In this document: positions 21,663-35,800 of the stretch, in pieces
How positions within the stretch are numbered: the stretch's first letter is position 1
How the letters are laid out: each line of letters opens with the position of its first letter
Origin: Pycnopodia helianthoides
Lineage: Eukaryota > Echinodermata > Asteroidea > Forcipulatida > Asteriidae
Length of the DNA stretch: 64,000 bases
Assembly: GCA_032158295.1 (NCBI GenBank)
Contig: CM063251.1
Coordinates: 19,283,425-19,347,424 of the forward strand
Direction: 5' to 3'
Position numbers and translations under genes: made by a program
Notes under the pieces: generated by a model
Databases searched by the model: none
What the model was told of the DNA's origin: nothing
The model's input: only the letters and a program-made list of their open reading frames with translations

Positions 21663-22048
21663 GTGAGCATCGTGCCGTGTGCAAAAAGGGTCGTCGAACT
21701 CTCGCAGTTTATCGCGCAAATCGCGCAGTCGCTTCTGCACGTTGGCTGTGCAGATAAAACTCGGGATTTGACCTCATTAACGCACGCACTGCGGACTGAC
21801 TGGTATACCTACTTGTTTATTGTGATGTGTTATATTTTACAAGCCTTTGGGAAAAACTCTGCTAGGGTCGAAACGCCTCAGGCAGGGTCGAAACGTCAGG
21901 CCATTTGCATTTACACCATATAGGTTGTGCTGGTATAAGCAGTTTGCACTCAAATCTATTTCTCACAAACCATTACAACGAATCGCATTTCACAATGATA
22001 TCTTCATTACAATTTGGGCATGTTAGGTCTACAATGTATCTAAAAAAC

Positions 22049-22216
22049 GGGCCTGGAATTACACAGAGACCACGGAGACCATGGCCTCCGTTGCCCTGGT
22101 CCTGGCCTTGGTGCCCCTTCAAAACTTATCCCATAGGACTTTAAGAATTTCCAATGGAAGTGCCCTTTATAAAATTAGGATGGCCTTGCCCTCTCCAAGA
22201 TGATACTCCAGGCCTC
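22049..22216 (+). mobile_element. MITE family I (CAGGCCTGGAATT ends), copy 1
   Basis: It runs from ggcctggaattacacagag to tactccaggcctcag, with internal gttgccctggtcctggcctt and gtgcccttt words. Related copies lie at 34882, 42735 and 45474. Confidence 0.72.
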
Positions 22217-25200
22217 AGTGCTATCTTGGAGACTTTCATATTCGTTCATGGATGCCAGATGAGTGTTTGTGCCTAAAATACCCCCTCTAAAAATAATAAT
22301 AATAAACAAGAACATTTTTTAATTCGAGTGCAACGTTTTGGTATAAACCACATCTATCAGGGGATTGTCAAATAAGTAAAATTTAGTAGTTTTAGAAAGG
22401 TTAACATTTTGTTAAAACATTTTTTGTCCGACCCCACCCCATTTTCTCATTTTTATTTAATACCTAATGTTTAGTTCGACCCTTTTTTTTAATTCAATGT
22501 TTTGTTGCCGGTTGCCGAAATGCATTCATTAGGTTCTACCACTTTTTCTTGATGGGCATATTTATTTATTTATCTATTTTATTGCCACTTTTTCTTTAGA
22601 CAAGGTAGCTATGTCATTTTAACTGCTATCCCTGAAGGCCCTGTTCATTGTAAAATACGGAGCAATATGAAGAAAGCCAGGAATCAAAAACATCAAACTA
22701 AGACTCAACAAAAACGTCAATAACTTGGCCTACTGGAGAAGTTACGAAAACGTTAAAAACATCTAAAATTGTACCTGATAAACAAACAATAATTAAAACT
22801 TTGGACTATGGCTTAAGCGCACATGCATCTTGTCATTTGGAACAATGAGCGTTTCTCTTCTGACTGGTTCATGCATTTAAAAAAAAAAAAATTTTAAAAC
22901 AACTATTTAACAACTGGATGGTGTTTATAACCTTCCCACTCGTTGCCTTGTTTCGGACTATATCTAATCGTCTACTTTATTTTGTGCTCGTTAGCCTTGC
23001 TTTTCCCCGTAATGCAGTTCCGGATCTACGGCCAGTGTATGTACGAAGAGTTGATGGCACAAGGTCTAATAATTTTTGTCTGCGCACTCAGACATTCTTT
23101 TCATTGTTTGTTTCCCTCTGTAAAGAATACAGAGATGAACATGTTTATCTTATAAAGAGAGCTATTTAAAAAAAAATACTACCTTAGTTAGTAAAATTGT
23201 AAAAAATTGTGATTGATAATAATAAAAAAATCTATATACTGAACACAATTAAAAATAAATGCTCAATTTATGCAGCTTTGTGTAACGTGCGTACACTAAT
23301 TCCAAGAGCGTGGTTACAGAAACTGACCAATAAGGAAATAGCGCTTAGAGGGGGTCTATCAATTGACGCAACCTACCCGCCATGCATGTAAATGAAGTAC
23401 GCATTTTTGTGTGTGTTTATCTGTGACGTTTTGCCTATGTACGTACGTACGTGGTAAAGTACAGGGTAGAATAGGACGATTTGCATGTAAAACACAGCAG
23501 CCTGCATTACGTTCAATCAACGATAGATCAATGAAGAAAAGAGCCGCCATTTTAGCCAAGCCTTTCGCTCTAAATTGCTGCCAGGTCTCGGCGCAATTCA
23601 ACACGGAACTGCCGTTTGTACACATTGAGTGGCGAGGGTTACTCTCATTTCGTCCTACATGAGTATTCGGAGAAGGAATTTTCTCAAAAAAAGGTCAGCA
23701 AAGCCGACAAAATTAAGGGTGGTTCCACGATTCCGGGTTTGGCGAGACGTGTTTGCAGAAGGAACGTGGCCTACCCCTGGTCACGTGGTAATTCTTCGCT
23801 TCTGCGGTTTTGCGATGAGCTCGACGAACGGTGCAAACTTCTCTGTGTTTCCAGTGACATTTTCTGAACACCAAGGCTCGGCAGTCGGCTCGTTTGCCTT
23901 TGAAAGGTCTGTTTCTGGAGAAAGGAATATATCTTCGTAATTATCAACATCCAAATGTTCTAATTAAATGACGGGTTTACGCGGGAAAAATGCCCAGGAA
24001 GTTGTGTATGTCACGTGCATGAATTACACACACATTCACAACACTGGCCAGTTTCGGTAGTTTATGTCTGATGTTGATAAAAAAGTGACGTATCGATTAT
24101 GAATGTGACCATTTTGCCAATGGGCTGGAAAGTTTACTGCAAAAGCTGTACAAGGCGCTGTGAAAAATGTGAAGAAGACAAGTACAAAGTAGAAAGAAAA
24201 AGCTCTGCATTTTTTTAATCAACAGACAACAAGCTGTGTAGGCTTATCAAGGCCAGAGAGCTCAACTAAATCTAGGTCATGTCATTTTAGTGCAATATCA
24301 TGATCATGAAATAATATCGTGAAACATGTTCTTGCAGTATTGGCAAACCTTTTAAAGTAAAATCTGCCACATATTGCATGTATAGGCCTTGGTCTAATTT
24401 TGGTATTCCAAAGAAGTTTGGACAAAACCAAGTCAACATTTTGATTGAGTCATACGTGATTTGTATGAAAACATGATCAGGTGATTTTCCCCATTGATCT
24501 CAAAAAGTTGGTGTTTAATTCAATATATATTCATGGTTTTAGCTTTCCCTTGTGACAAGTAATTTTTCACTCTATTTTGTCTTGCTTGAAATGAAATACA
24601 AATTTATCGACGATCGTATTAACAAACTAAATGAGTTTGACGACGACAAAGTACATGATCATGAAACGATTTTCATTGTTTTATTTTTAATGTTTCTCTG
24701 TGCCAATGTTTTCAAAATTTCTAGTCTATAAATGATGTGTCTGTAAAGTGTCTGGACTCTGGCTTTACAAACCAAGATTTTAATTTATGCAAAGAGTAGT
24801 CCTCTTAGTCTTTGGCACAGAGAAAAATGAACTGTTTTTTTGAGAAATCTGTTCAGTTTACAAGTATTGTTGCACTACTCGTGTGAACTTTAGTTGAGCA
24901 TTCTAAAGCCTCATGTTGGCAACAGGCCAACTTGAGAATGTCATCCCTGCCACGTCAGTGTTTTTCTATTGACGGCAAATGGATAACATTTTGAAATCGG
25001 ACTTTTGGTTATCCTCTGTTAATAGTGGAATCTTATATTCATGGTCGTTTTGTTTATATTTTTCATATTCATAGTGAATGAATTGGTAGGGTCCCATTTT
25101 TTAAACAAGTGATGCATTCAGAATGGTAGACCAATTATTCTATGCTGGGTTTTGGAGAAGTAGATCGTACAAACTTACTTTTTGGGAGAAAAAAATAATA

Positions 25201-25452
25201 GCAGTAAGTTCCAACATTTAAATTGAAAACACAGATAGGGACTCCATGTTTTTTTTGTACCATGTCGTGTTTATGTGTTTCACAAATAAGTAACAATTTT
25301 AAGGTGTCTGACAAATTTTTAATTTTAATTTTTGTTTATTAATGAATAATGGAATAAGTGAGACTTGTTAAACAAAATTTTACTGTGATGATTCTCCACT
25401 TTTATTTGGCACAACTTTAAAATATTCTTTTGATTTTTCCCTTATTATATAG
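22217..25452. other. Region upstream of KANSL1; promoter not located
   Basis: No coding gene is supported. A YY1-like gccgccattttag at about 23544 suggests promoter activity, and 23400-23940 has more CpG than its surroundings. The KANSL1 5' UTR exon should lie in or before this interval, but I could not choose a donor. The short ORFs at 22918-23169 and 23411-23940 show no domain. Confidence 0.4.
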
Positions 25453-25497
25453 TCTCCATGCCTTGGTGGTGTGACAGCCATCCCCAGGCTATGCTGC

Positions 25498-26813
25498 ATG
25501 GCTGCGATGGCTCCAGCCTTGACCGATGCTTCTGCCCATCCTTCTAGTTTTAAGTTGCCAGTCTCTCCTGCGGATCCTGGACAAGCTGGCTTCGAAGCTA
25601 CCCCAAGTGATCCGACAAGCCCAGGGTTACCCAACGGTCACTCTAATTCCAACCACACGCACATTGACTCTGATCAAGCCATCAAGGACTCAGGGTTTGA
25701 GAGGGACCCACTGGTGAAGCAAGGTAGCCAGAATAAATCAGGGATCAATAACCATAGGTCATCCAAGGTCAGGCTTTTCAAAAACTCTCAACGAGGTAGA
25801 ATCCCCGAGAACTTGAGACTTCTTGGGAAGTTGGAGAGAGGAAAGGCAGTGGGAACTGGTACCTATCCCCTGTCAGCCAGGGGTCCTTGCCTGAACAACG
25901 GGGGCGAGGCTGTTGTGAACAACATTAAGAAAATGAGTCATTCAATTGTTTCTGGAGCAAATGATAAGCAGCAACCTTGTCAGACAAGTGCCCATGTAGC
26001 CACCAACATGCCTCCAGAAACGCCAGCTCTCTCATTAGCAAATAAAACTGATGCGACAGGTAGCAGTTCTACTGCCACTGCGGACTCTTCAGAAGCCGAA
26101 GATGAAACGTTGGGTGGTGAAATTAAGATCCTCTCTTTTCGCAGCATGGATAGTGCTGCTGATCAGGATATGATTGTAAACTTTAGAAAGGTTAGCAGTG
26201 TCGGACGAGTGTTGCAAGTAGATGTAGTAACCAGTGATTCGTCAACACCTAAACTCTTGGCACCAGACCAAATACAAAGCGCCATCGATCAGAGCTCAAA
26301 TTTAGCACAGCGGGCAAGACAGCTCGTTCAAAAACTCAGAAGATTGCAGGCAAATCACATTAGCACACACAGTCAACTGCAGATCCAAAGCTTTGTTCAA
26401 GAGCAGCACAAGAATCTAGAAGAAAAGGCCGCCGAGGCTGATGCGGAAGGTTGTTCAGAATGTAAACGGAATTCCTCATCATCAAATCTAGCAGATGTTA
26501 ACGTTGGGTCAACATCAAAGAAGGAGCCGGCCGGTAGCACCACAGGCCCAGATGCCACCGTCGGGGATAGCACCCTTCCTCGAACTTGTAACCATAAGCG
26601 GAAGCTTTTGCCATCGAGACCAACAGACGTTGATGTGTCGGGAAACATTTCAGTGAAGACGGCAGCCAGACAGCTCCAATCGAAGTTGGATCATGTGGAG
26701 AGTTGGGTGGACGATGATGAAACGGAGAGCAGCTCTGGAGGAGAGAGCTGTGATGAAGGGGATGACACACTCCCATCTTATGCACAAACTCGACAAAAGC
26801 ATAAAATACCATT
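25498..26813 (+). CDS. KANSL1: KANSL1 coding exon 1: N-terminal region
   Basis: It encodes residues 1-438 plus two bases. It holds the conserved start, a long low-complexity middle and the RARQ helix. An acidic, serine-rich end ([19 protein letters not shown]) matches the SSSGGESD segment of vertebrate KANSL1. The acceptor is probably ttattatatag (25452), leaving about 45 nt of 5' UTR in this exon. Confidence 0.93.
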
Positions 26814-29800
26814 GTAAGTGGTTGCTCTTCAATCTTCATTTGCTCGGGCAAAAAAGCTTGGTTCATATGTAACACAAAAGGGAATCAAGCATATCTCATG
26901 ACTTCAACATGATAGGGATTTGTGCAACCATTTTCTAGAGGCACCGATAAGTCAAACAATTACAAAACACTCTTTTTCACTAATAGTCGTGAATATATTT
27001 TTGGTAAGCTTTGGAGGGCCTTGCACAATGAAAATACCTTTTTTGCTAAAAAATAGATCACCCAAAATAGTAAGATACAGGCTTGTGAATTGTCCAAATT
27101 TCTTTTTATTGACTGTAGGATGTTCTCCTTTTTCAACTCTACTAGAAAGACTTGAATACAATCAAATGAAAGAAAGACAATCCCACATGCGCCCAAACCT
27201 TTTGTTTTTCCCATTTTTCTGTAACTCTGTGAACACCTTTTTATAGGCAGGGTATACTTTTGGTAATTACTCCATAATTACTTCACCATGAAAATTTCCT
27301 TGGTAAAGAGAACTGGAGAGCTGCTGTTATTATAAAACATTGTTAGAAACGAACCCACTTTGAATTTATGTAGAAAGAGGTAATTTTTCCAGATAGTTTT
27401 TCAAGTTTTTATGTTGTACGAAAGGTTTTTCAACAGGAATAATTGACCAATTTGGTAATGTTTTATCTACAACATTTAAAGTTAGACGATCAAATTTGTT
27501 AGTTTCATGAAGTGAAATTTTTGTTATCATGTTTGCAGACATAGGCGAGCTGTATGGAAGTGGGCCGTGGAGAGAGCGTCTATCGCCAGCCGCTGGACGT
27601 GGCTTCAAGCACAGGTATCTGATTTAGAGTATCGCATCAGGCAACAGAGTGACATTTATCGCCAGACGCGGGCCAGTAAAGGTGTTGCCGTCCTGGGAGA
27701 ACCGTCCTCGACGGAAGAACTTATGAAGGTACGCGTCATGACGTCGACCAAAACCAATCGGAAGCTCTCTCCAATCGAAGCGAAGATTGCACGGCTGGGT
27801 GGATCCCAAGAGATGTCCCCCTCGAATCTCTCGTCCCTGCTGAGCAACGTCGATCGGCAGACGGCAAGGCTGAAGAAATCTCTCCAGAACTGTGTATCTC
27901 CCATGTCTGGTCTTCCACTGCCTCCAACGGCATCCAGCACACCAACAACAGCTGCTGGGAAGACGCCCTACACAAAACCCATGAATGGTATTGTAGGCAA
28001 TTCATCCGCTTATGGGAGTCCGGTGTTAAACAGTAAGTCAGCCTCGCCGATTGGCTCCCACAGACAACAGGAGACGAACTCATTTCCTTCTCCGTCCTCC
28101 ATCAACCCGGAGGAACATTACTGTGCAAGGACGCGACCGGTATGGTACTTTCGCAAGCGGAAACTGATCCGAACGATGAACATGCATCATTACAGCCGCA
28201 AGAGTCAGAAGTTGTCGTCTGTTCGGTGCGGTTGCTGCCCACCCCTTATGCCGTGTGTGATGTGTGGCGGTCGGTTTAACCATGTTGAAAAGCCGAAGGA
28301 ACCAGACATGGCTCCACTGAATGAGAGAGTGGCTCAGTTGGATTACTCCTTTCATCCAGTCTTGTCTTTCCCACAAGGTACATTTTTTTTGCTTCGGTAG
28401 TCCCTGTAACATTAGCATCTAAAGTGAGTTGCATTTAGTTTATTCAAAACATTTCATAATTCACCTCTTTCACATTTGTAATTAGACTCAATACAGCAAA
28501 ACAATTATGATTTTTTTAATATAATTTTTTATGACGGAGATATGTTCAATTATTATTCTGATTATTATTTTTACCGCCCACTTCTGTGGTAAGAATGTGT
28601 TTTTTACATCATGGCATGGTTGGTGTCAGCTAAGCCAAATCATTTATGTATGGTCCAATGCAGCTCCATGTTAAAATATTAAGGTTAAATGCAAGTAAAA
28701 ACAGCTATTGGGCTGTTGTTACTTTTCTTGCAACTGCTTGTCTTGTAAATCTCCCAGAGCATCTAGGGAAATAACCTCCAAGCCCCAACACTCCCAAATC
28801 CTCCAAGATCCAATTCAGGAAGTTGTTTGACTATGAGGATGTTGCAATGCAGGACCAGACAAAAATGCTTCAATCATTGAGCAAGGCACACCCAATTTAT
28901 CAAAATCCTAACGTTGTAGTTTGAAGTTACCCTAGAAAGGAGGATTCTTTTAGGGGCTTTATGGGGGCAAGGGTGGACTATCGCAAAGTCTTACCTTAGC
29001 AAAACCTTGGTTTGCTTGATTTTGATGTATCTCTGTGCCTAAACTGTTTTCCTCGAGGCCAGTCATGCAAGCTAGCCTTTCATTTGAGTGTTGAATTGTC
29101 ATTTGCTGAAGGGAGCTCATGGGTTTAGGAGGGACGCTGAGGGTTAATCACAATGTTAGCAAAGTGAACGATATTACTGAAAACATGCACACATATGTTC
29201 AGGGTTCTGCCCACAGTGGTCGTGCCGAAAAACCTGCCCGGCACTCAGGATTCCCCAACCACCACTATTGGCAGAATTTTCTCTGTTTCCAACCACCACA
29301 CATTTTCAAAATTTTTAAATTACACTTGCAATTTCCTTTCAAAGGTTTTCAACGAAATCAAAATTTTGTATTTACCAGTAAAAATGCTATCCGAAGCCAT
29401 TAATTTTGAGTACTTCTTTGTTTCAAGTCTATTTATAATGATCTACCGTGTAACTGATCCAAATTTTGTATTTACCAGTAAAAATGCTATCCGAAGCCAT
29501 TAATTTTGAGTACTTCTTTGTTTTAAGTCTATTTATAATGATCTACCGTGTAACTGATCCGTCTTGCAATGGTTTCCAGGGAAACATTTTTTCACCACTA
29601 AAGAAATCCTGGGCAGAACTCTGATGTTTACTTAATTCTGACATAATTTGTGTACATAATTTGTTCCACAAAACTTTTTTCCACCAAATTTTCCTTGTAG
29701 ATATTCCACTTTCACTACAGTTTGAAGGAATGATGAAAAGCAACGAGTGGCAACGTAAACCACCACCGTCGAAAATGTCCAACATGAAGAAGTAAGTTTT

Positions 29801-32800
29801 GTGTGGTGATTCCGTCGCTCTTTTGTTTGAGATTACTTTAAAAAAAAATGTATTTAACCCTCTTGCTGTCTGACCATTCAATACCATTCACTGTGGTTTT
29901 GAATGATAGATAAACTATGCCAGCCTGCAATATGATACCATGAGGGAATGCATGTACACAGTACACAGTTAGTTCTGTGCACAGTTGTGCCACCGCACAC
30001 AACCTTGGCAGTCGAATGGTTTCAAATGGTTGGTCAACTCACTGGAAAATGTTGCCAAGAGTCACTGACAGTAGGAGGGTTAGAAAAAAAACTGACTGAC
30101 CTAAATGTCGAGACTGTGATGCCATGTGTTGTCTACTTTCACTGAGTAGAATCAGGGCTCGCCCTTAACACTAGCCCGGCGTACATTGTCTAGTAAAAAA
30201 TGCTATAGGCTAGTAAACACCACTTCTCAACTTGCCCTGTGGGTTACTAAAAACTGTGCAACCTACTTGTTTAAAATGCTCATTTCTTCCTTTTCAGATG
30301 TGAATAATTAATGTATACAATGTGTTAATCATTGTTGAGTGTGTGAATATAACTTCACTTGATCATTAAACTGGTTGTGATCGTTAACATGAACACATCA
30401 GAACATTACACTTTTGGCAATTCCTGTTTAAAATCTGGGCTACTAAAACTTCCTGGGGGCAAGTAAAATGCACAGTTTACTGGCCCGGCGGGCTACTTTA
30501 CAAAATGCTTAAGCGCATGGCCTGAGAATATAGTTTGTTCGGAAAAGAACTTGTCCTGCAAAATTTATTTATTGCCATTGAAATATTTTTGGATCAGGGT
30601 GACTTTTGGTAAATACCTTTACTATCCCTGAGTGAGACAAGTTTAATCTCTATGTTTCAACGAGCCTGCTCCTGTCATCAGGAAATGATTACGAGAAGTC
30701 TCCTTAAACCACTAATCTATTTGTGCCAACTGAAAAAATTATAAAATCTAAATTTGTATTCATACTCCACCGTGCAAAGTGTCGGAACAGTGTCTATTTG
30801 AAGTAAACAATAGAAGTTAAAAGGTTATCACTACACAATTCATCCAACAGAAAGCGTCGCCCGAGCACACCCACAGAAGGCAAAGAAGGACGGAAGACCA
30901 CACGGAAGTACGAGAGAAAGGACAAAGACAAGACGAAACGACGGCAGAATGCCGGTGAAGAGAAGTCCCTCAAAATGCTCCGCAAACTGGCCGCTCAGAG
31001 TAAGTTTGCAATGGGTACATGCGTGTGCTCTGCAATAACATTGAAGTTTTGATAAATAATAAATAAAACAAGACAGGTGGTTGTTACGTAACAAACATGT
31101 TGTTAGGTTGTCAAAGTCCATGGTGATCGGCTCTGTGGTGTATGAACCGCATCTAATGTACAGTGCCTTTTACGGACAATGTACACAGTAATGGCCGATC
31201 ATGCTTGTTTCACAATACAACGGGTGTTTTTAAATCGTTGATATCATCATCATCAAAGGATAAAAAACACTCAATTGTACTGCTGCTTGATCTAAGTTAG
31301 AGCATAGGTTTCATTTTATGTATTGTTTGTAAGCCTGTGACTCGTACCCGGCTACCTGACCGACTGTCCGGGTACCCGGTTCAAATCTTTTGGGTTCCAT
31401 TACCCGCCAAAACCTTTTGCCGCAAGTTTTGAAAAAAAAAATACCTCCGACATCTCAATGTACTTACAGACACTGGGACATAACAGCAGTTTCAGCTGTA
31501 TTTGAGTTTTCAAAGTCCTGCAATTGTGCTAAACAAGCAAATTGTGCATTCTGGTTGCGGTTTCTTTCTCCTTGGACTATTGGTAAAACCCGCCTGTGAT
31601 AAGCAAAGTTTATCCTCTCCCCTAAAGCACATCAAATATTTTTGGCCACTCTTCTATCTGTTATCACTTAATATAGGAGTCGGTGCTTTTATTTTACACA
31701 ATGTTTGTCTTCTTTCTTCTTAAGAATCAACTAAATATATGTCCTTTCCTCTTTTTAATATTTAAATCAAATACTGCCGGACGCACCAAGGTTTGAAATC
31801 TCATTATGCAGAGAGTGTTGGCAGCACAACTTGGCTACGAGCCAATGAAACACGTCCACCAGCACAGGGCTCAAATTTTTACACCAGACCGCTGGCCCGT
31901 GGCCAGTGATTTTAGCATCAGGCCAGTAAACTCATGTACGGACAAGTCCGGCGGTCTTGTGTTTGTGCTGAAATGTTGACTTTCAGTCTGATAAATAGAA
32001 TTCAGATGATTACCCAAGACTACTTACCCATAAAATACAAATGAGACAAATCTTCTCTAAGTGCTTTTTCAAATTCAAACAGTTCAATTTTAACCTGTGT
32101 AGGCATTTTTTCTTCTCACTTCAATTCCGGTCTTGTACTCAAAATTCCGGTCCAGTAAATATTTTGAGCTACAAGCCCTGCAGTCTCGCGAGTTTTTCCC
32201 CCAAATTCTAGCCCTGCAGCATGATCAACTTGATAAGGAAAACCAGTGCAATGTACTGTGACTGTGAGCAATAAATGGCTGACATGTGGTTTTCATGCAC
32301 GAGTGCACGTTTATGTAATGAACATGTACAACTCACAGGCAAGGTATATGAAGACTGAGCATGTATGGCTCACATGTGGTTTTCATGTATGAGTACATGT
32401 GTATGTATTGTACATGTACACAAACAACTCGGTGTTGCTATGTTTAGTGACTTCAAAATGGTTGCCAAACCGCTTGTATGTATCAGGGTTGCTAGTACAC
32501 AAAGGCAGTTGGATTGGACATGGGACTTATCTGGAATATTCAATTGTTGAAGAAGTTCCTTTCAAGTATAGAGATGGAACAACCATTTACAGGCAGTAAA
32601 AATGGAACAACAATTGTAGTGTTGGAATGGATTACGACATCGGTGCATAATTTAGATAACAAAAAATATGATTTTTGAATTGGATAATTATTAGTTACTT
32701 TTTAAAAAGTCATCTTAGTTTCTCGTTTTGTTTATAGAAACCGGATATATGCAAACATTAAATCTAAAAATGCTCATTGTCGGTTTCTAATCATGAAAAC

Positions 32801-35800
32801 ACATATCACAGTTTCACATGTGTGCAGAACTGTTTTCGAACAGCCGGCTGCTGGGGCATGGTTTGTGAACAATGTACTTCCGGGCTTCCACTCGACCAGC
32901 TTTTCACCTCGGGTATCTAAAATTACCCGTGGATGCACAGCCCTATTTATATGTTAAAACTGTGTTGTCATTTTGATTCTGGTCTTTTCATGTCTTTTCC
33001 CAATTTTTATTCTGGTCCCGTGAACCAAATGTGAGTGCGATAAACATTCTGAGTTGCAGGCCCTGCAGTCTTGAGGAATTTTGTTTCCCCAAGTTTGAGC
33101 CCAGTTCTACTGTTCTGAATATTGAAACGGACATATACAAAATTATGCAAGCGGTCACTTATATTTAACTGTAGGATTTTCCAAGGTAAACCATGGCTAC
33201 TTGAGGTTTAACTTCCAAGTTACCCCTTATTTGATTTTGCAATCCTCCTAAGAGAGATGCACAGGCTGAAACAAATTGAAAATGCTCCAAATAATCTGTA
33301 CTATTGCAAAAGAAAAATGTATCAGTCATATTTGTATTTTTTTTTCCCAAAGCAATGAAAGATATGAGACATGGAAGAGGGGATGGAAAGATCCTGAAGC
33401 GCCCTCGCTCCAAAGCCAACTCCCTTCCAGGGACACCTAAGAATCTGCTGACAGATGAGCTCAGCAGGCGGTGTCGCACGGACATCAAAAAGAGGCGGGC
33501 TGCACAGCTAGCCATTGGTATGTATAGGAACCCTAAGTCAATCTTGACCCATCATATTCCAGCAGTGCACAGCCACAATCATGGGTACACTTTTTTTTTT
33601 CGAGTCCATGTTATGAACAACCGTTTGAAAACCAGTGATGTAACAGTTATTTCAATGGTGTTTGTAAATTAATTAACCAGCGCTGTGTGAATGAAGAGTA
33701 GAAAGTACTTGAGTTTGTAGAATACAAGATCTGCAAAGAGTTGCTCAATATTTATGTGTTGTTCGTTTGGTGTCTTTGTAACTAAAAGTGTACCCATGAT
33801 TGTGGCTGTGCAAAGCATCACATTTTTCTAGACTCTGTTTTACTGAGTACTCTACTGCCAAACTTATAATTTGGCATTGACCCATACACCATCATAATCA
33901 TCCACCGTTTGAGATGGTTGACTGTGTTGTATTAAGTGGCGTGGCCGTCAAGGCTCCCAGTGAATGATACCCATGTCTACGTCCACTGCAGCACTGCACC
34001 AATACCAATATTGGCGCTGTGACAATGATCATGCAGTGAATGATACCCATGCCTAGAATGATACCATGCCTACATCCACTGCAGCACTGCACCAATACCA
34101 ATATTGGCGCTGTGACAATGATCATGCAGTGAATGATACCCATGCCTACATCCACTGCAGCACTGCACCAATACCAATATTGGCGCTGTGACAATGACCA
34201 TGCAGTGAATGATACCCATGCCTAGCATGATACCCATGCCTACACCAACTGCAGCACTGCACCAATAACAATATTGGCGCTGTGACAATGACCATGCAGT
34301 GAATGATACCCATGCCTACGTCCACTGCAGCACTGCACCAATACCAATATTGGTGCTGTGACAATGACCATGCAGTGAATGATACCCATGCCTACGTCCA
34401 CTGCAGCACTGCACCAATAACAATATTGGCGCTGTGACAATGACCATGCAGCGAATGATACCCATGCCTACGTCCACTGCAGCACTGCACCAATACCAAT
34501 ATTGGTGCTGTGACAATGACCATGCAGTGAATGATACCCATGCCTACATCCACTGCAGCACTGCACCAATACCAATATTGGTGCTGTGACAATGACCATG
34601 CAGTGAATGATACCCATGCCTACATCCACTGCAGCACTGCACCAATACCAATATTGGCGCTGTGACAATGACCATGCAGTGAATGATACCCATGCCTACA
34701 TCCACTGCAGCACTGCACCAATACCAATATTGGTGCTGTGACAATGACCATGCAGTGAATGATACCCATGCCTAGCATGATACCCATGCCTACACCAACT
34801 GCAGCACTGCACCAATAACAATATTGGCGCTGTGACAATGACCATGCATTGTCATTTGTATCAGTGTATGTACTTAAAGAAGCAGGCCTGGAATTACACA
34901 GCAGCTCTGATAGCCAGTGCCGTCAATGCCCTTCTAAGTGATGGTGGTGCCCCTAAGAAAATACCTCCTTCATGACCGTAACTGTCGCGCCCTTGCCCCC
35001 TGTTGTCTGTCATGTCCTTTTTTAATAGAAGTTCAATAGTTCATTTTCGGCAGACGATGTATTAAATTAATTAGTTTTCCAGCAAAATCTATTAGTGGTT
35101 GAACCTCTGGCGACCGAATCCTGGAGAATGAAACGTCTCTTGGAAAACTTTCTAACATGCAATTAATACTGCAGTAAAAAGTGCGCTGAAGTGATGTAAA
35201 AGATGAATTCGAAATCTTTACTGCCAAATGCAAAAGACTATACTTCATTTTGGGGTAATTTTTTTATCTTCTTCATTATAATTGTAATTTTATTTTGTGA
35301 AATTGTATTTGACAAATGGTTTTTTTCAAGGGTTGAATAACATGCCTGAGAATGCCGCAGCAGCTTGTTAACACGTTGACTGCCGGTCATTATATTCATA
35401 GTGCGTTCCCATTTGCCAAGTGCGGTGCGCATAAGTGCAATGTGCATGCGCGCATACCAAATAGGTACTATACAAAAAAAATAAAAAATTAACATGCACA
35501 TTCTAAGGTCGATGTCCTCACCACTGCCAGAAGCGTATGTGTTGCGTGCTCAGTGATGCCAGAGTATTTACATAACAATACAAAGCCCTTTCACGAGTTA
35601 ACTGGAAGTGGCAGAATCCGTCTAACCTGTTACTACGAATATACTTGTAGGCGGCAGTCAACTTGTTAAATCCTTTCAAGGTGATATATAAATGCAGGGA
35701 TCGAATTTGGGGGAAAATCCACAAGAACAGAATCTTGGCAGCCATTTGGCCTTTAAAAATCCTGGTATGTCAGAAAAAGAGATTACATAAATAGCCATGT

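Noticed and set aside
33898..34838. Series of overlapping 66-72-aa frames (MSQxQYxYWCSAAV...)
   Set aside because: They repeat every 76 bp in rotating frames, so they are products of the minisatellite rather than a gene family.
33950..34850. CRISPR-like regular array
   Set aside because: The whole 76-bp unit is repeated, with no unique spacers, and the host is an animal genome.
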